A DNA stretch of 64,000 nt from Mytilus trossulus (Eukaryota; Mollusca; Bivalvia; Mytilida; Mytilidae): contig NC_086378.1 of the NCBI RefSeq assembly GCF_036588685.1, positions 33,767,578-33,831,577 on the forward strand. The letters run 5' to 3'. The notes beneath the pieces are model-generated. The model was not told the origin of the DNA, searched no databases, and saw nothing but the letters and a program-made list of their open reading frames with translations. A program made the position numbers and the translations under genes. Shown piece by piece: positions 1 to 13,831 of the stretch; positions within the stretch are counted from its first letter, which is position 1, and every line of letters begins with the position of its first letter.

Positions 1-173
1 AAATGAAAATCACTTTAGACAGTCAAAATTATAAAGATAATTATTTGCTTTCTCTGAACAGACATTTTCATTCAATGACAATACACATTTCAACTTAATG
101 GAATGGAATTTAGTTGGGGAAAAAATAAACCTCACAGACATATCTAGGAATACTGGTTATCTATTTGTCTATT

Positions 174-200
174 TGATGTATCCAGAAATTGGATACATCA
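174..200. repeat. Short inverted repeat in H4-H3 spacer
   Basis: TGATGTATCCA (174-184) and TGGATACATCA (190-200) are perfect reverse complements around a 5-nt loop. Present in every complete unit; two bases of the left arm differ in unit 13 (near 59500), which breaks the pairing there. No function is apparent. Confidence 0.7.
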
Positions 201-1286
201 CAGGATTTTACATGCTTGCAGTTTTCTACCTGTCTTTCATAACTCAACATCATCTGTCAAAGCTGTGCTTGCCATCCATCAACGATCTGCTGCAGGTACT
301 TCAGATCATAAATGGGAGAATGTATGAATAAAACTGTTACTGTTATTACTATTAAAGATTTTTTTTTCTAGGTATTACAGTGAAGAAAAGAGATGCCCCT
401 GACTGCGGGTAAAACTTCTTATGTGTGCATCTTCCTTTCAATTTTATTTTTAAACGCCATTCTATATTTATCCACAGTATGACGATGACAATTTCATCAG
501 CCAATCCAATAAAAATGTTAATGCGCACACATGTACTTACTATTCTGAAGACTTCTTTTAGCCAGAAAAGTTTATAATAAGTCTGAAAACCACTTTTTAT
601 CATATAAAAAAGCTTATAAGTGCAAGATATATGCTTACATGGACTTCCTACATTGAAATTTTGTGGGGACTACTTGGACCCGTACCGAAATTATATTAAT
701 TTAAATAGAAATTTCATGATTTTGTTAACTAGCAGCAAGACAAGACTCTAAAGTGGACAAAATATATTACTACATACATGATAAAAAAATTCTTTACAAT
801 TCTGACTGAAAAAGAGCTCTAAATTTTTGATAAAAGTACCCTGTAATATCAGCTTTTCTAAAAGAAATATTCAAATTAATGAATTATACAAGATATTTAA
901 ACTCTAACTTAAAAAAAAAGGTTATATTTTGGCCAGTTGGTGGTTCTCTTTCTTTGGTCTAGACTACTGGTGTAAATAATACATCAAAAGAAGACAAGAC
1001 AAAACAAGCGAAGAAAAGAAAAGAACAGAAGTACAGATAGAAACATTTATATGTTGATCTTTTTTTATATAATGTACTATTTAATATTCTACACACAAGG
1101 ACATACATGTACCATGATAAACAAACACCCCCCTTTTTTTTGTGATGAGACTTGTGTGTATATATATATCATAAAATTTATTTTTTGTCTATGTATTGCT
1201 TTGCATATAGATGGATTCAACAAGAAGAAATAAAAGAGAGAGAGAGAGATGGGGAAAAGAGGGGTTCGGCTATGTTTCTAATTTTC

Positions 1287-1297
1287 ATGTACAACAA
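1287..1297 (-). promoter_or_regulatory. Conserved 3' element TTGTTGTACAT (H3)
   Basis: An 11-mer on the sense strand, 29 nt beyond the H3 stem-loop. The same 11-mer lies 28-29 nt beyond the stem-loops of H2A (2981-2991), H2B (4170-4180) and H4 (4866-4876). The sequence after it is unrelated between genes. It could belong to the 3' processing region or mark cleavage-proximal sequence; this is inference. Confidence 0.6.
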
Positions 1298-1326
1298 TTT
1301 ATAGATTCTTTTTGAAAAATATTGGT

Positions 1327-1342
1327 GGCCCTGAAAAGGGCC
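1327..1342 (-). promoter_or_regulatory. Histone 3' stem-loop (H3, unit 1)
   Basis: GGCCCTTTTCAGGGCC on the sense strand: 6-bp stem, TTTC loop flanked as in replication-dependent histone mRNAs, 29 nt after the stop. ACCA follows, then CAAAAAGA, a purine tract of the kind that pairs with U7 snRNA. In animals this hairpin binds SLBP and directs cleavage without polyadenylation. Confidence 0.95.
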
Positions 1343-1371
1343 GTTATGTTTTGGTGAAAAAATCACACTTC

Positions 1372-1990
<619 letters not shown>

Positions 1991-3019
1991 AAACTGCTCA
2001 ACCCAAGCTGACAGTAAAAATGCCCCCTTTTTTCATTCATAATTACAGTTTCTGATCATCCCTCATAGCTCAACAATAGTAAATTAGTGTCACGGTTTCA
2101 ATATGATAAATCTGAAGAAGAAAAATAATAATAATGAAAAAATTTCAAAATACATGCAGAAACATTAAGGAAAGGAACGAAAAATAAAAACAGGAAAAAA
2201 TAAAAATAAAATGCAGTTATAACACAAACAAAGCGAAATAAAAATAAAAAAACAGAAACAAATGGAATTACACATTCCCGACATGACATTGTGCGGATCG
2301 GCTGAGTTTCTTTATTGTTGTATTATGTCATATTTATGTATATTTAATATAAAAAAAGAAGATGTGGTATGATTTTCATTTGGGCTGGGCACATTTGTCA
2401 CATTGTCTGATTGTCGGTGTGCTTACATCAATTCCACATCTTTAATACACAAACAATAACTAAATAAAGACAGAAAGACAGAGAGAGAGATGCTGAAAAA
2501 AATGGAAAAAGGAAAAGAATGGAAAGTACATATCATATATAAAAGTGTTGACGAAAGAGATAATGTTAACAAAAACTATAAATAATTATAATAATAAAAA
2601 AAAACCACACACCTTCTCAGATGAATCTAAGCATGCTCGCATCAATAACCAAGAGAGAGAAAGAAGAGAGCAGACTAGTATTAAATATAAATACTATCAG
2701 TGGTTTTTTTTCCCCCCGACAAACATTATATGATTTAACTGAGCTACTTGTGGGTTCAAAGAGTCAGAAAGTACGACAATAAATGTTCTGATGAAGAAGA
2801 CTGAAAAAGTTACTAGACTTAGTGTTATGCTATAAGAACTGTACTTAAATGGGATGCGTTAGAGAGAGAAGAAAAGAAGAATCACGGAAGAAGGGACATT
2901 TATATTTTAGACATTTTTTATTTGTTATGTAGTAGAATATATTTTTTTCAATTATGTATGGGGAATAAAGTATTACTAAGATGTACAACAATTTTAGACT
3001 CTTTTTGAAAAATATTGGT
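1991..3019. other. H3-H2A spacer
   Basis: AT-rich, no gene recognised. It contains low-complexity A-rich and GA-rich tracts, short open frames of 62-67 codons without family resemblance, and TTTATT at 2917-2922, which is AATAAA on the H2A sense strand about 100 nt beyond the H2A stem-loop. A TAGCTCAGTT match (minus, 2737-2746) resembles a tRNA A box but no B box or cloverleaf follows. Confidence 0.6.
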
Positions 3020-3035
3020 GGCCCTGAAAAGGGCC
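3020..3035 (-). promoter_or_regulatory. Histone 3' stem-loop (H2A, unit 1)
   Basis: Same 16-mer hairpin, 33 nt after the H2A stop. Sense-strand ACCA and CAAAAAGAGTC follow, then TTGTTGTACAT at 2981-2991. Confidence 0.95.
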
Positions 3036-3068
3036 GTTGTTAAGTGAGTAATCCGATATATCCACTTT

Positions 3069-3722
<654 letters not shown>

Positions 3723-4097
3723 ATGCCACCCAAAGTAGGAACTAAAGGAGCCAAGAAGGCCGTCACCAAGGCAAAGACTGCCAGACCCGGCGGTGATAAG
3801 AAAAGGAGGAGGAAGAGACGTGAATCCTATGCTATCTACATCTACAAAGTCTTGAGACAAGTTCACCCCGACACCGGAGTGTCCTCAAAGGCAATGTCCA
3901 TCATGAACAGCTTCGTCAACGATATCTTCGAGAGAATCGCAGCAGAGGCTTCCCGATTGGCACACTACAACAAAAGATCTACCATCACATCCCGGGAGAT
4001 CCAGACCGCTGTCCGTCTTCTCTTACCCGGAGAATTGGCCAAGCACGCTGTCAGTGAAGGTACCAAAGCCGTCACTAAATACACCAGCAGCAAGTAA
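3723..4097 (+). CDS. H2B: Histone H2B
   Basis: Intronless, 124 codons, the usual length for animal H2B. It forms the dimer with H2A. The tail starts [11 protein letters not shown] and carries the basic run [10 protein letters not shown] before the histone fold ([17 protein letters not shown] onward). The C-terminal helix ends AVTKYTSSK with the conserved ubiquitinated lysine. The frame is open upstream to 3675 but only from a TTG and across the likely leader; the ATG at 3723 gives the exact family N-terminus and lies about 55 nt from the TATA box. It converges on H4, with about 850 bp between the stop codons. Confidence 0.99.
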   Translation: MPPKVGTKGAKKAVTKAKTARPGGDKKRRRKRRESYAIYIYKVLRQVHPDTGVSSKAMSIMNSFVNDIFERIAAEASRLAHYNKRSTITSREIQTAVRLLLPGELAKHAVSEGTKAVTKYTSSK

Positions 4098-4125
4098 ACA
4101 GTCTGAAGTTTATAACTTCACAAAC

Positions 4126-4141
4126 GGCCCTTTTCAGGGCC
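4126..4141 (+). promoter_or_regulatory. Histone 3' stem-loop (H2B, unit 1)
   Basis: GGCCCTTTTCAGGGCC, 28 nt after the stop. ACCA and CAAAAAGAATT follow, then TTGTTGTACAT at 4170-4180. Confidence 0.95.
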
Positions 4142-4553
4142 ACCAACATTTTTCAAAAAGAATTTACATTTGTTGTACATCAATGTCAAACTTCTAAACA
4201 AAGCTATAAATCCCAACCCCAGCTATAACCACTTTCAAACTATTTCAATAGTATATGGTTACTTTTCTCTTCTTTCTATCTGTATAACAAATATACGTGT
4301 ATTTCACTCATTCTGTAGCATTTAATTTGTCTGTCAAAACTACAAAGCGTAAATACATAAATCATGAAGAACAAAACAGTGCTTTCATTCCAATTAATAG
4401 AGTTGATAAATTTACGATTTCTTTTGCTTTTCGAGAGAAAAAAAATATTGCGAGAATTATTTTACACGGAAACAAGAACATTACCTAATCTTAAACCACG
4501 CAAAAAAAACCTCTATAATTGAATATAACAGAATCTACAGATTTTGTGTGTAA

Positions 4554-4611
4554 AAGTCCGTGCATTTTGTTTTGAAATTTTCTCTCTTCATGTAGGCAAA
4601 TGCACGGACTT
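4554..4611. repeat. Spacer hairpin with 14-bp perfect stem
   Basis: AAGTCCGTGCATTT (4554-4567) and AAATGCACGGACTT (4598-4611) are exact reverse complements around a 30-nt loop. The same 58-nt structure is at 10165-10222, 18283-18340, 23897-23954, 29513-29570, 35126-35183, 44097-44154, 49710-49767, 55322-55379 and 63881-63938. It is the most GC-rich piece of an AT-rich spacer. Its role is unknown. Confidence 0.8.
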
Positions 4612-4730
4612 GATCTTTGAACGTATTCATAAACCTTCAGAAATATAAATTCTCAAATAAATACAAGAGTAAGAGTAAGGAAGTTAATTAAAAAGAAAGC
4701 CAGATATTTAAAAAAAAAAAGGGGGGGGGG

Positions 4731-4743
4731 GGGTATAACGAGA
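4731..4743. repeat. Poly-G tract, length-variable between units
   Basis: Thirteen G after an A run. Equivalent tracts are 16 in units 2, 5, 6, 7 and 12 and 15 in units 8, 10 and 11. Such tracts slip during replication and are also a common place for sequencing error. Confidence 0.85.
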
Positions 4744-4905
4744 GAGAGAAAATAGTTGCGGATCAGGATCAGGGAAAACAAGAAAAACGGTTGAAAAATT
4801 CATGAACATTAGAGAAAAGAATAGAAGTGGGAGCAAGCTTTGATTTCAAGATTTTGTTTAAAACGATGTACAACAAATCTAAGATTCTTTTTGAAAAATG
4901 TTGGT

Positions 4906-4921
4906 GGCCCTGAAAAGGGCC
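4906..4921 (-). promoter_or_regulatory. Histone 3' stem-loop (H4, unit 1)
   Basis: Same hairpin, 26 nt after the H4 stop, then ACCA, CAAAAAGAATC and TTGTTGTACAT (4866-4876) on the sense strand. Confidence 0.95.
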
Positions 4922-4947
4922 GTTGTTGATATTAGCTGGGTGGCTGT

Positions 4948-5460
<513 letters not shown>

Positions 5461-6937
5461 CTGAAAAATATAATAATTCATATCAGACAGTAAATTTTTA
5501 AGAAAAAACTATTATTTCAATCGGAATAAAAATGACTGAAGGAGACAAAAAAAGTTCCAAAATGTTGAAAAGTTTTCATTTTAAGATAGAATAGTATGAT
5601 AAATAAATGATAAATGAAAATCACTTTAGACAGTCAAAATTATAAAGATAATTATTTGCTTTCTCTGAACAGACATTTTCATTCAATGACAATACACATT
5701 TCAACTTAATGGAATGGAATTTAGTTGGGGAAAAAATAAACCTCACAGACATATCTAGGAATACTGGTTATCTATTTGTCTATTTGATGTATCCAGAAAT
5801 TGGATACATCACAGGATTTTACATGCTTGCAGTTTTCTACCTGTCTTTCATAACTCAACATCATCTGTCAAAGCTGTGCTTGCCATCCATCAACGATCTG
5901 CTGCAGGTACTTCAGATCATAAATGGGAGAATGTATGAATAAAACTGTTACTGTTATTACTATTAAAGATTTTTTTTTCTAGGTATTACAGTGAAGAAAA
6001 GAGATGCCCCTGACTGCGGGTAAAACTTCTTATGTGTGCATCTTCCTTTCAATTTTATTTTTAAACGCCATTCTATATTTATCCACAGTATGACGATGAC
6101 AATTTCATCAGCCAATCCAATAAAAATGTTAATGCGCACACATGTACTTACTATTCTGAAGACTTCTTTTAGCCAGAAAAGTTTATAATAAGTCTGAAAA
6201 CCACTTTTTATCATATAAAAAAGCTTATAAGTGCAAGATATATGCTTACATGGACTTCCTACATTGAAATTTTGTGGGGACTACTTGGACCCGTACCGAA
6301 ATTATATTAATTTAAATAGAAATTTCATGATTTTGTTAACTAGCAGCAAGACAAGACTCTAAAGTGGACAAAATATATTACTACATACATGATAAAAAAA
6401 TTCTTTACAATTCTGACTGAAAAAGAGCTCTAAATTTTTGATAAAAGTACCCTGTAATATCAGCTTTTCTAAAAGAAATATTCAAATTAATGAATTATAC
6501 AAGATATTTAAACTCTAACTTAAAAAAAAAGGTTATATTTTGGCCAGTTGGTGGTTCTCTTTCTTTGGTCTAGACTACTGGTGTAAATAATACATCAAAA
6601 GAAGACAAGACAAAACAAGCGAAGAAAAGAAAAGAACAGAAGTACAGATAGAAACATTTATATGTTGATCTTTTTTTATATAATGTACTATTTAATATTC
6701 TACACACAAGGACATACATGTACCATGATAAACAAACACCCCCCTTTTTTTTGTGATGAGACTTGTGTGTATATATATATCATAAAATTTATTTTTTGTC
6801 TATGTATTGCTTTGCATATAGATGGATTCAACAAGAAGAAATAAAAGAGAGAGAGAGAGATGGGGAAAAGAGGGGTTCGGCTATGTTTCTAATTTTCATG
6901 TACAACAATTTATAGATTCTTTTTGAAAAATATTGGT

Positions 6938-6953
6938 GGCCCTGAAAAGGGCC
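6938..6953 (-). promoter_or_regulatory. Histone 3' stem-loop (H3, unit 2)
   Basis: Identical hairpin 29 nt past the stop. Confidence 0.95.
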
Positions 6954-6982
6954 GTTATGTTTTGGTGAAAAAATCACACTTC

Positions 6983-7498
<516 letters not shown>

Positions 7499-8630
7499 TC
7501 ACCACTTACATAAAGCTGGCGTTGATTGGTCCGCATATCTTAAATCTGATTGGACTGATTTGTAAGGGACTTTGACAGTTTTCAATCCATTTTTTACTGA
7601 AAAACTGCTCAACCCAAGCTGACAGTAAAAATGCCCCCTTTTTTCATTCATAATTACAGTTTCTGATCATCCCTCATAGCTCAACAATAGTAAATTAGTG
7701 TCACGGTTTCAATATGATAAATCTGAAGAAGAAAAATAATAATAATGAAAAAAGGTCAAAATACATGCAGAAACATTAAGGAAAGGAACGAAAAATAAAA
7801 ACAGGAAAAAATAAAAATAAAATGCAGTTATAACACAAACAAAGCGAAATAAAAATAAAAAAACAGAAACAAATGGAATTACACATTCCCGACATGACAT
7901 TGTGCGGATCGGCTGAGTTTCTTTATTGTTGTATTATGTCATATTTATGTATATTTAATATAAAAAAAGAAGATGTGGTATGATTTTCATTTGGGCTGGG
8001 CACATTTGTCACATTGTCTGATTGTCGGTGTGCTTACATCAATTCCACATCTTTAATACACAAACAATAACTAAATAAAGACAGAAAGACAGAGAGAGAG
8101 ATGCTGAAAAAAATGGAAAAAGGAAAAGAATGGAAAGTACATATCATATATAAAAGTGTTGACGAAAGAGATAATGTTAACAAAAACTATAAATAATTAT
8201 AATAATAAAAAAAAACCACACACCTTCTCAGATGAATCTAAGCATGCTCGCATCAATAACCAAGAGAGAGAAAGAAGAGAGCAGACTAGTATTAAATATA
8301 AATACTATCAGTGGTTTTTTTTCCCCCCGACAAACATTATATGATTTAACTGAGCTACTTGTGGGTTCAAAGAGTCAGAAAGTACGACAATAAATGTTCT
8401 GATGAAGAAGACTGAAAAAGTTACTAGACTTAGTGTTATGCTATAAGAACTGTACTTAAATGGGATGCGTTAGAGAGAGAAGAAAAGAAGAATCACGGAA
8501 GAAGGGACATTTATATTTTAGACATTTTTTATTTGTTATGTAGTAGAATATATTTTTTTCAATTATGTATGGGGAATAAAGTATTACTAAGATGTACAAC
8601 AATTTTAGACTCTTTTTGAAAAATATTGGT

Positions 8631-8646
8631 GGCCCTGAAAAGGGCC
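8631..8646 (-). promoter_or_regulatory. Histone 3' stem-loop (H2A, unit 2)
   Basis: Identical hairpin 33 nt past the stop, with purine tract and 11-mer beyond. Confidence 0.95.
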
Positions 8647-8679
8647 GTTGTTAAGTGAGTAATCCGATATATCCACTTT

Positions 8680-9063
<384 letters not shown>

Positions 9064-9333
9064 CTATTTGGTTGATCGACACTGAGTAAAGTGATACAAT
9101 TTTTCTTCAAAATTTAGCTTATATACCCACTAAACGGATTGAACGATGTTTTTATTATACACCAATCAGAACGAAGCTCTCTGCGAGCAGTTAGGCTACC
9201 GAACATTCAACATGTTATGGGTGCTCTCTCCGAGGTTCGCGTTTAATAAAATCTTTCAATCCGTTTTGCCCAGTATATAAACAAATTGAAAATAATTTTT
9301 CACCATTACTTATTTGATTATCAAACCAGTAAC

Positions 9334-9708
9334 ATGCCACCCAAAGTAGGAACTAAAGGAGCCAAGAAGGCCGTCACCAAGGCAAAGACTGCCAGACCCG
9401 GCGGTGATAAGAAAAGGAGGAGGAAGAGACGTGAATCCTATGCTATCTACATCTACAAAGTCTTGAGACAAGTTCACCCCGACACCGGAGTGTCCTCAAA
9501 GGCAATGTCCATCATGAACAGCTTCGTCAACGATATCTTCGAGAGAATCGCAGCAGAGGCTTCCCGATTGGCACACTACAACAAAAGATCTACCATCACA
9601 TCCCGGGAGATCCAGACCGCTGTCCGTCTTCTCTTACCCGGAGAATTGGCCAAGCACGCTGTCAGTGAAGGTACCAAAGCCGTCACTAAATACACCAGCA
9701 GCAAGTAA
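9334..9708 (+). CDS. H2B: Histone H2B, unit 2
   Basis: 124 codons, identical protein to unit 1 H2B. The start is the ATG giving MPPKVGTK; the frame open upstream lacks an ATG. Stem-loop at 9737-9752. Confidence 0.99.
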   Translation: MPPKVGTKGAKKAVTKAKTARPGGDKKRRRKRRESYAIYIYKVLRQVHPDTGVSSKAMSIMNSFVNDIFERIAAEASRLAHYNKRSTITSREIQTAVRLLLPGELAKHAVSEGTKAVTKYTSSK

Positions 9709-9736
9709 ACAGTCTGAAGTTTATAACTTCACAAAC

Positions 9737-9752
9737 GGCCCTTTTCAGGGCC
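9737..9752 (+). promoter_or_regulatory. Histone 3' stem-loop (H2B, unit 2)
   Basis: Identical hairpin 28 nt past the stop. Confidence 0.95.
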
Positions 9753-10519
9753 ACCAACATTTTTCAAAAAGAATTTACATTTGTTGTACATCAATGTCAA
9801 ACTTCTAAACAAAGCTATAAATCCCAACCCCAGCTATAACCACTTTCAAACTATTTCAATAGTATATGGTTACTTTTCTCTTCTTTCTATCTGTATAACA
9901 AATATACGTGTATTTCACTCATTCTGTAGCATTTAATTTGTCTGTCAAAACTACAAAGCGTAAATACATAAATCATGAAGAACAAAACAGTGCTTTCATT
10001 CCAATTAATAGAGTTGATAAATTTACGATTTCTTTTGCTTTTCGAGAGAAAAAAAATATTGCGAGAATTATTTTACACGGAAACAAGAACATTACCTAAT
10101 CTTAAACCACGCAAAAAAAACCTCTATAATTGAATATAACAGAATCTACAGATTTTGTGTGTAAAAGTCCGTGCATTTTGTTTTGAAATTTTCTCTCTTC
10201 ATGTAGGCAAATGCACGGACTTGATCTTTGAACGTATTCATAAACCTTCAGAAATATAAATTCTCAAATAAATACAAGAGTAAGAGTAAGGAAGTTAATT
10301 AAAAAGAAAGCCAGATATTTAAAAAAAAAAAGGGGGGGGGGGGGGGGTATAACGAGAGAGAGAAAATAGTTGCGGATCAGGATCAGGGAAAACAAGAAAA
10401 ACGGTTGAAAAATTCATGAACATTAGAGAAAAGAATAGAAGTGGGAGCAAGCTTTGATTTCAAGATTTTGTTTAAAACGATGTACAACAAATCTAAGATT
10501 CTTTTTGAAAAATGTTGGT

Positions 10520-10535
10520 GGCCCTGAAAAGGGCC
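10520..10535 (-). promoter_or_regulatory. Histone 3' stem-loop (H4, unit 2)
   Basis: Identical hairpin 26 nt past the stop. Confidence 0.95.
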
Positions 10536-10561
10536 GTTGTTGATATTAGCTGGGTGGCTGT

Positions 10562-10879
<318 letters not shown>

Positions 10880-12552
10880 CTATTTGTGGTGATTAGTTAA
10901 ATAATACTTTCCGTCTAACAGCGACTCTTTATATATCACCAACGCGGCCGTAAAAGAAGTATCACACATTTTCAGTTAACTGTTGTCTGATTGGCTTACG
11001 TTGTTTTATTCCGGGAGGTAACTCTGTACTGCCTTAAACTGTGTACACTTTCAATCCACTTTTTCATTCTAGGTCTGAAAAATATAATAATTCATATCAG
11101 ACAGTAAATTTTTAAGAAAAAACTATTATTTCAATCGGAATAAAAATGACTGAAGGAGACAAAAAAAGTTCCAAAATGTTGAAAAGTTTTCATTTTAAGA
11201 TAGAATAGTATGATAAATAAATGATAAATGAAAATCACTTTAGACAGTCAAAATTATAAAGATAATTATTTGCTTTCTCTGAACAGACATTTTCATTCAA
11301 TGACAATACACATTTCAACTTAATGGAATGGAATTTAGTTGGGGAAAAAATAAACCTCACAGACATATCTAGGAATACTGGTTATCTATTTGTCTATTTG
11401 ATGTATCCAGAAATTGGATACATCACAGGATTTTACATGCTTGCAGTTTTCTACCTGTCTTTCATAACTCAACATCATCTGTCAAAGCTGTGCTTGCCAT
11501 CCATCAACGATCTGCTGCAGGTACTTCAGATCATAAATGGGAGAATGTATGAATAAAACTGTTACTGTTATTACTATTAAAGATTTTTTTTTCTAGGTAT
11601 TACAGTGAAGAAAAGAGATGCCCCTGACTGCGGGTAAAACTTCTTATGTGTGCATCTTCCTTTCAATTTTATTTTTAAACGCCATTCTATATTTATCCAC
11701 AGTATGACGATGACAATTTCATCAGCCAATCCAATAAAAATGTTAATGCGCACACATGTACTTACTATTCTGAAGACTTCTTTTAGCCAGAAAAGTTTAT
11801 AATAAGTCTGAAAACCACTTTTTATCATATAAAAAAGCTTATAAGTGCAAGATATATGCTTACATGGACTTCCTACATTGAAATTTTGTGGGGACTACTT
11901 GGACCCGTACCGAAATTATATTAATTTAAATAGAAATTTCATGATTTTGTTAACTAGCAGCAAGACAAGACTCTAAAGTGGACAAAATATATTACTACAT
12001 ACATGATAAAAAAATTCTTTACAATTCTGACTGAAAAAGAGCTCTAAATTTTTGATAAAAGTACCCTGTAATATCAGCTTTTCTAAAAGAAATATTCAAA
12101 TTAATGAATTATACAAGATATTTAAACTCTAACTTAAAAAAAAAGGTTATATTTTGGCCAGTTGGTGGTTCTCTTTCTTTGGTCTAGACTACTGGTGTAA
12201 ATAATACATCAAAAGAAGACAAGACAAAACAAGCGAAGAAAAGAAAAGAACAGAAGTACAGATAGAAACATTTATATGTTGATCTTTTTTTATATAATGT
12301 ACTATTTAATATTCTACACACAAGGACATACATGTACCATGATAAACAAACACCCCCCTTTTTTTTGTGATGAGACTTGTGTGTATATATATATCATAAA
12401 ATTTATTTTTTGTCTATGTATTGCTTTGCATATAGATGGATTCAACAAGAAGAAATAAAAGAGAGAGAGAGAGCATGGGGAAAAGAGGGGTTCGGCTATG
12501 TTTCTAATTTTCATGTACAACAATTTATAGATTCTTTTTGAAAAATATTGGT

Positions 12553-12568
12553 GGCCCTGAAAAGGGCC
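12553..12568 (-). promoter_or_regulatory. Histone 3' stem-loop (H3, unit 3)
   Basis: Identical hairpin 29 nt past the stop. Confidence 0.95.
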
Positions 12569-12597
12569 GTTATGTTTTGGTGAAAAAATCACACTTC

Positions 12598-13113
<516 letters not shown>

Positions 13114-13422
13114 TCACCACTTACATAAAGCTGGCGTTGATTGGTCCGCATATCTTAAATCTGATTGGACTGATTTGTAAGGGACTTTGACAGTTTTCAA
13201 TCCATTTTTTACTGAAAAACTGCTCAACCCAAGCTGACAGTAAAAATGCCCCCTTTTTTCATTCATAATTACAGTTTCTGATCATCCCTCATAGCTCAAC
13301 AATAGTAAATTAGTGTCACGGTTTCAATATGATAAATCTGAAGAAGAAAAATAATAATAATGAAAAAAGGTCAAAATACATGCAGAAACATTAAGGAAAG
13401 GAACGAAAAATAAAAACAGGAA

Positions 13423-13522
13423 NNNNNNNNNNNNNNNNNNNNNNNNNNNNNNNNNNNNNNNNNNNNNNNNNNNNNNNNNNNNNNNNNNNNNNNNNNNNNN
13501 NNNNNNNNNNNNNNNNNNNNNN
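13423..13522. other. Assembly gap 1 (100 N)
   Basis: Exactly 100 Ns, the usual placeholder for unknown length. The left flank stops in the H3-H2A spacer in forward orientation. The right flank starts 35 nt inside H2B in reverse orientation, so an orientation switch lies within or at the edge of the gap. Confidence 0.98.
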
Positions 13523-13557
13523 TTCTTGGCTCCTTTAGTTCCTACTTTGGGTGGCAT
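13523..13557 (-). CDS. H2B: Histone H2B, 5' end only (cut by gap 1)
   Basis: Only the first 11 codons ([11 protein letters not shown]) and two bases remain before the Ns. The start and upstream leader match the other H2B copies. The rest of the gene is presumably in the gap and is not evidence of a real truncation. Confidence 0.9.
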
Positions 13558-13831
13558 GTTACTGGTTTGATAATCAAATAAGTAATGGTGAAAAATTATT
13601 TCAATTTGTTTATATACTGGCAAACGGATTGAAAGATTTTATTAAACGCGAACCTCGGAGAGAGCACCCATAACATGTTGAATGTTCGGTAGCCTAACTG
13701 CTCGCAGAGAGCTTCGTTCTGATTGGTGTATAATAAAAACATCGTTCAATCCGTTTAGTGGGTATATAAGCTAAATTTTGAAGAAAAATTGTATCACTTT
13801 ACTCAGTGTCGATCAACCAAATAGTATCAAA
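13558..13831. promoter_or_regulatory. Divergent H2A/H2B promoter, unit 4
   Basis: 274 bp instead of 276. Both TATA boxes, both CAATCC elements and the CCAAT box are present. Homopolymer differences occur: one G and one A are missing beside the H2B TATA box and one T in the H2B leader; one extra T precedes the H2A ATG. Confidence 0.8.

Larger units (their letters stand above)
1..1326. other. H4-H3 spacer, non-histone part
   Basis: AT-rich spacer with no recognisable RNA gene. It holds an 11-bp inverted repeat (174-200), short frames of 77 codons (98-331, plus) and 83 codons (352-603, minus), GT/AG pairs that would join open frames (296/371 and 409/477), and a GA microsatellite (about 1234-1250). 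A TTTATT at 1177-1182 reads AATAAA on the H3 sense strand. The same content recurs in every unit. I do not recognise a functional gene here. Confidence 0.6.
4181..4865. other. H2B-H4 convergent spacer
   Basis: AT-rich, no gene recognised. The notable contents are a 14-bp-stem hairpin (4554-4611) and an A-tract plus G-tract (about 4720-4743) whose length varies from unit to unit. A short frame at 4297-4488 (63 codons) has no resemblance to a known family. Confidence 0.6.

Noticed and set aside
98-331. 77-codon plus-strand frame starting MEWNLVG
   Set aside because: No family recognised. In unit 13 three of four substitutions change the amino acid, so there is no sign of protein-level constraint. 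Kept only as part of the spacer description.
2098-2289. 63-codon phenylalanine-rich frame in the H3-H2A spacer
   Set aside because: It is a translation of A/T-rich low-complexity sequence and is disrupted in units 4 and 13.
2737-2746. tRNA A-box-like TAGCTCAGTT on the minus strand
   Set aside because: No B box (GGTTCGAATCC-like) lies at the right distance and no cloverleaf arms can be drawn.
13324-13623. Open frames running across the Ns at gaps 1, 2 and 3
   Set aside because: They join unrelated flanks through placeholder bases and have no meaning as genes.
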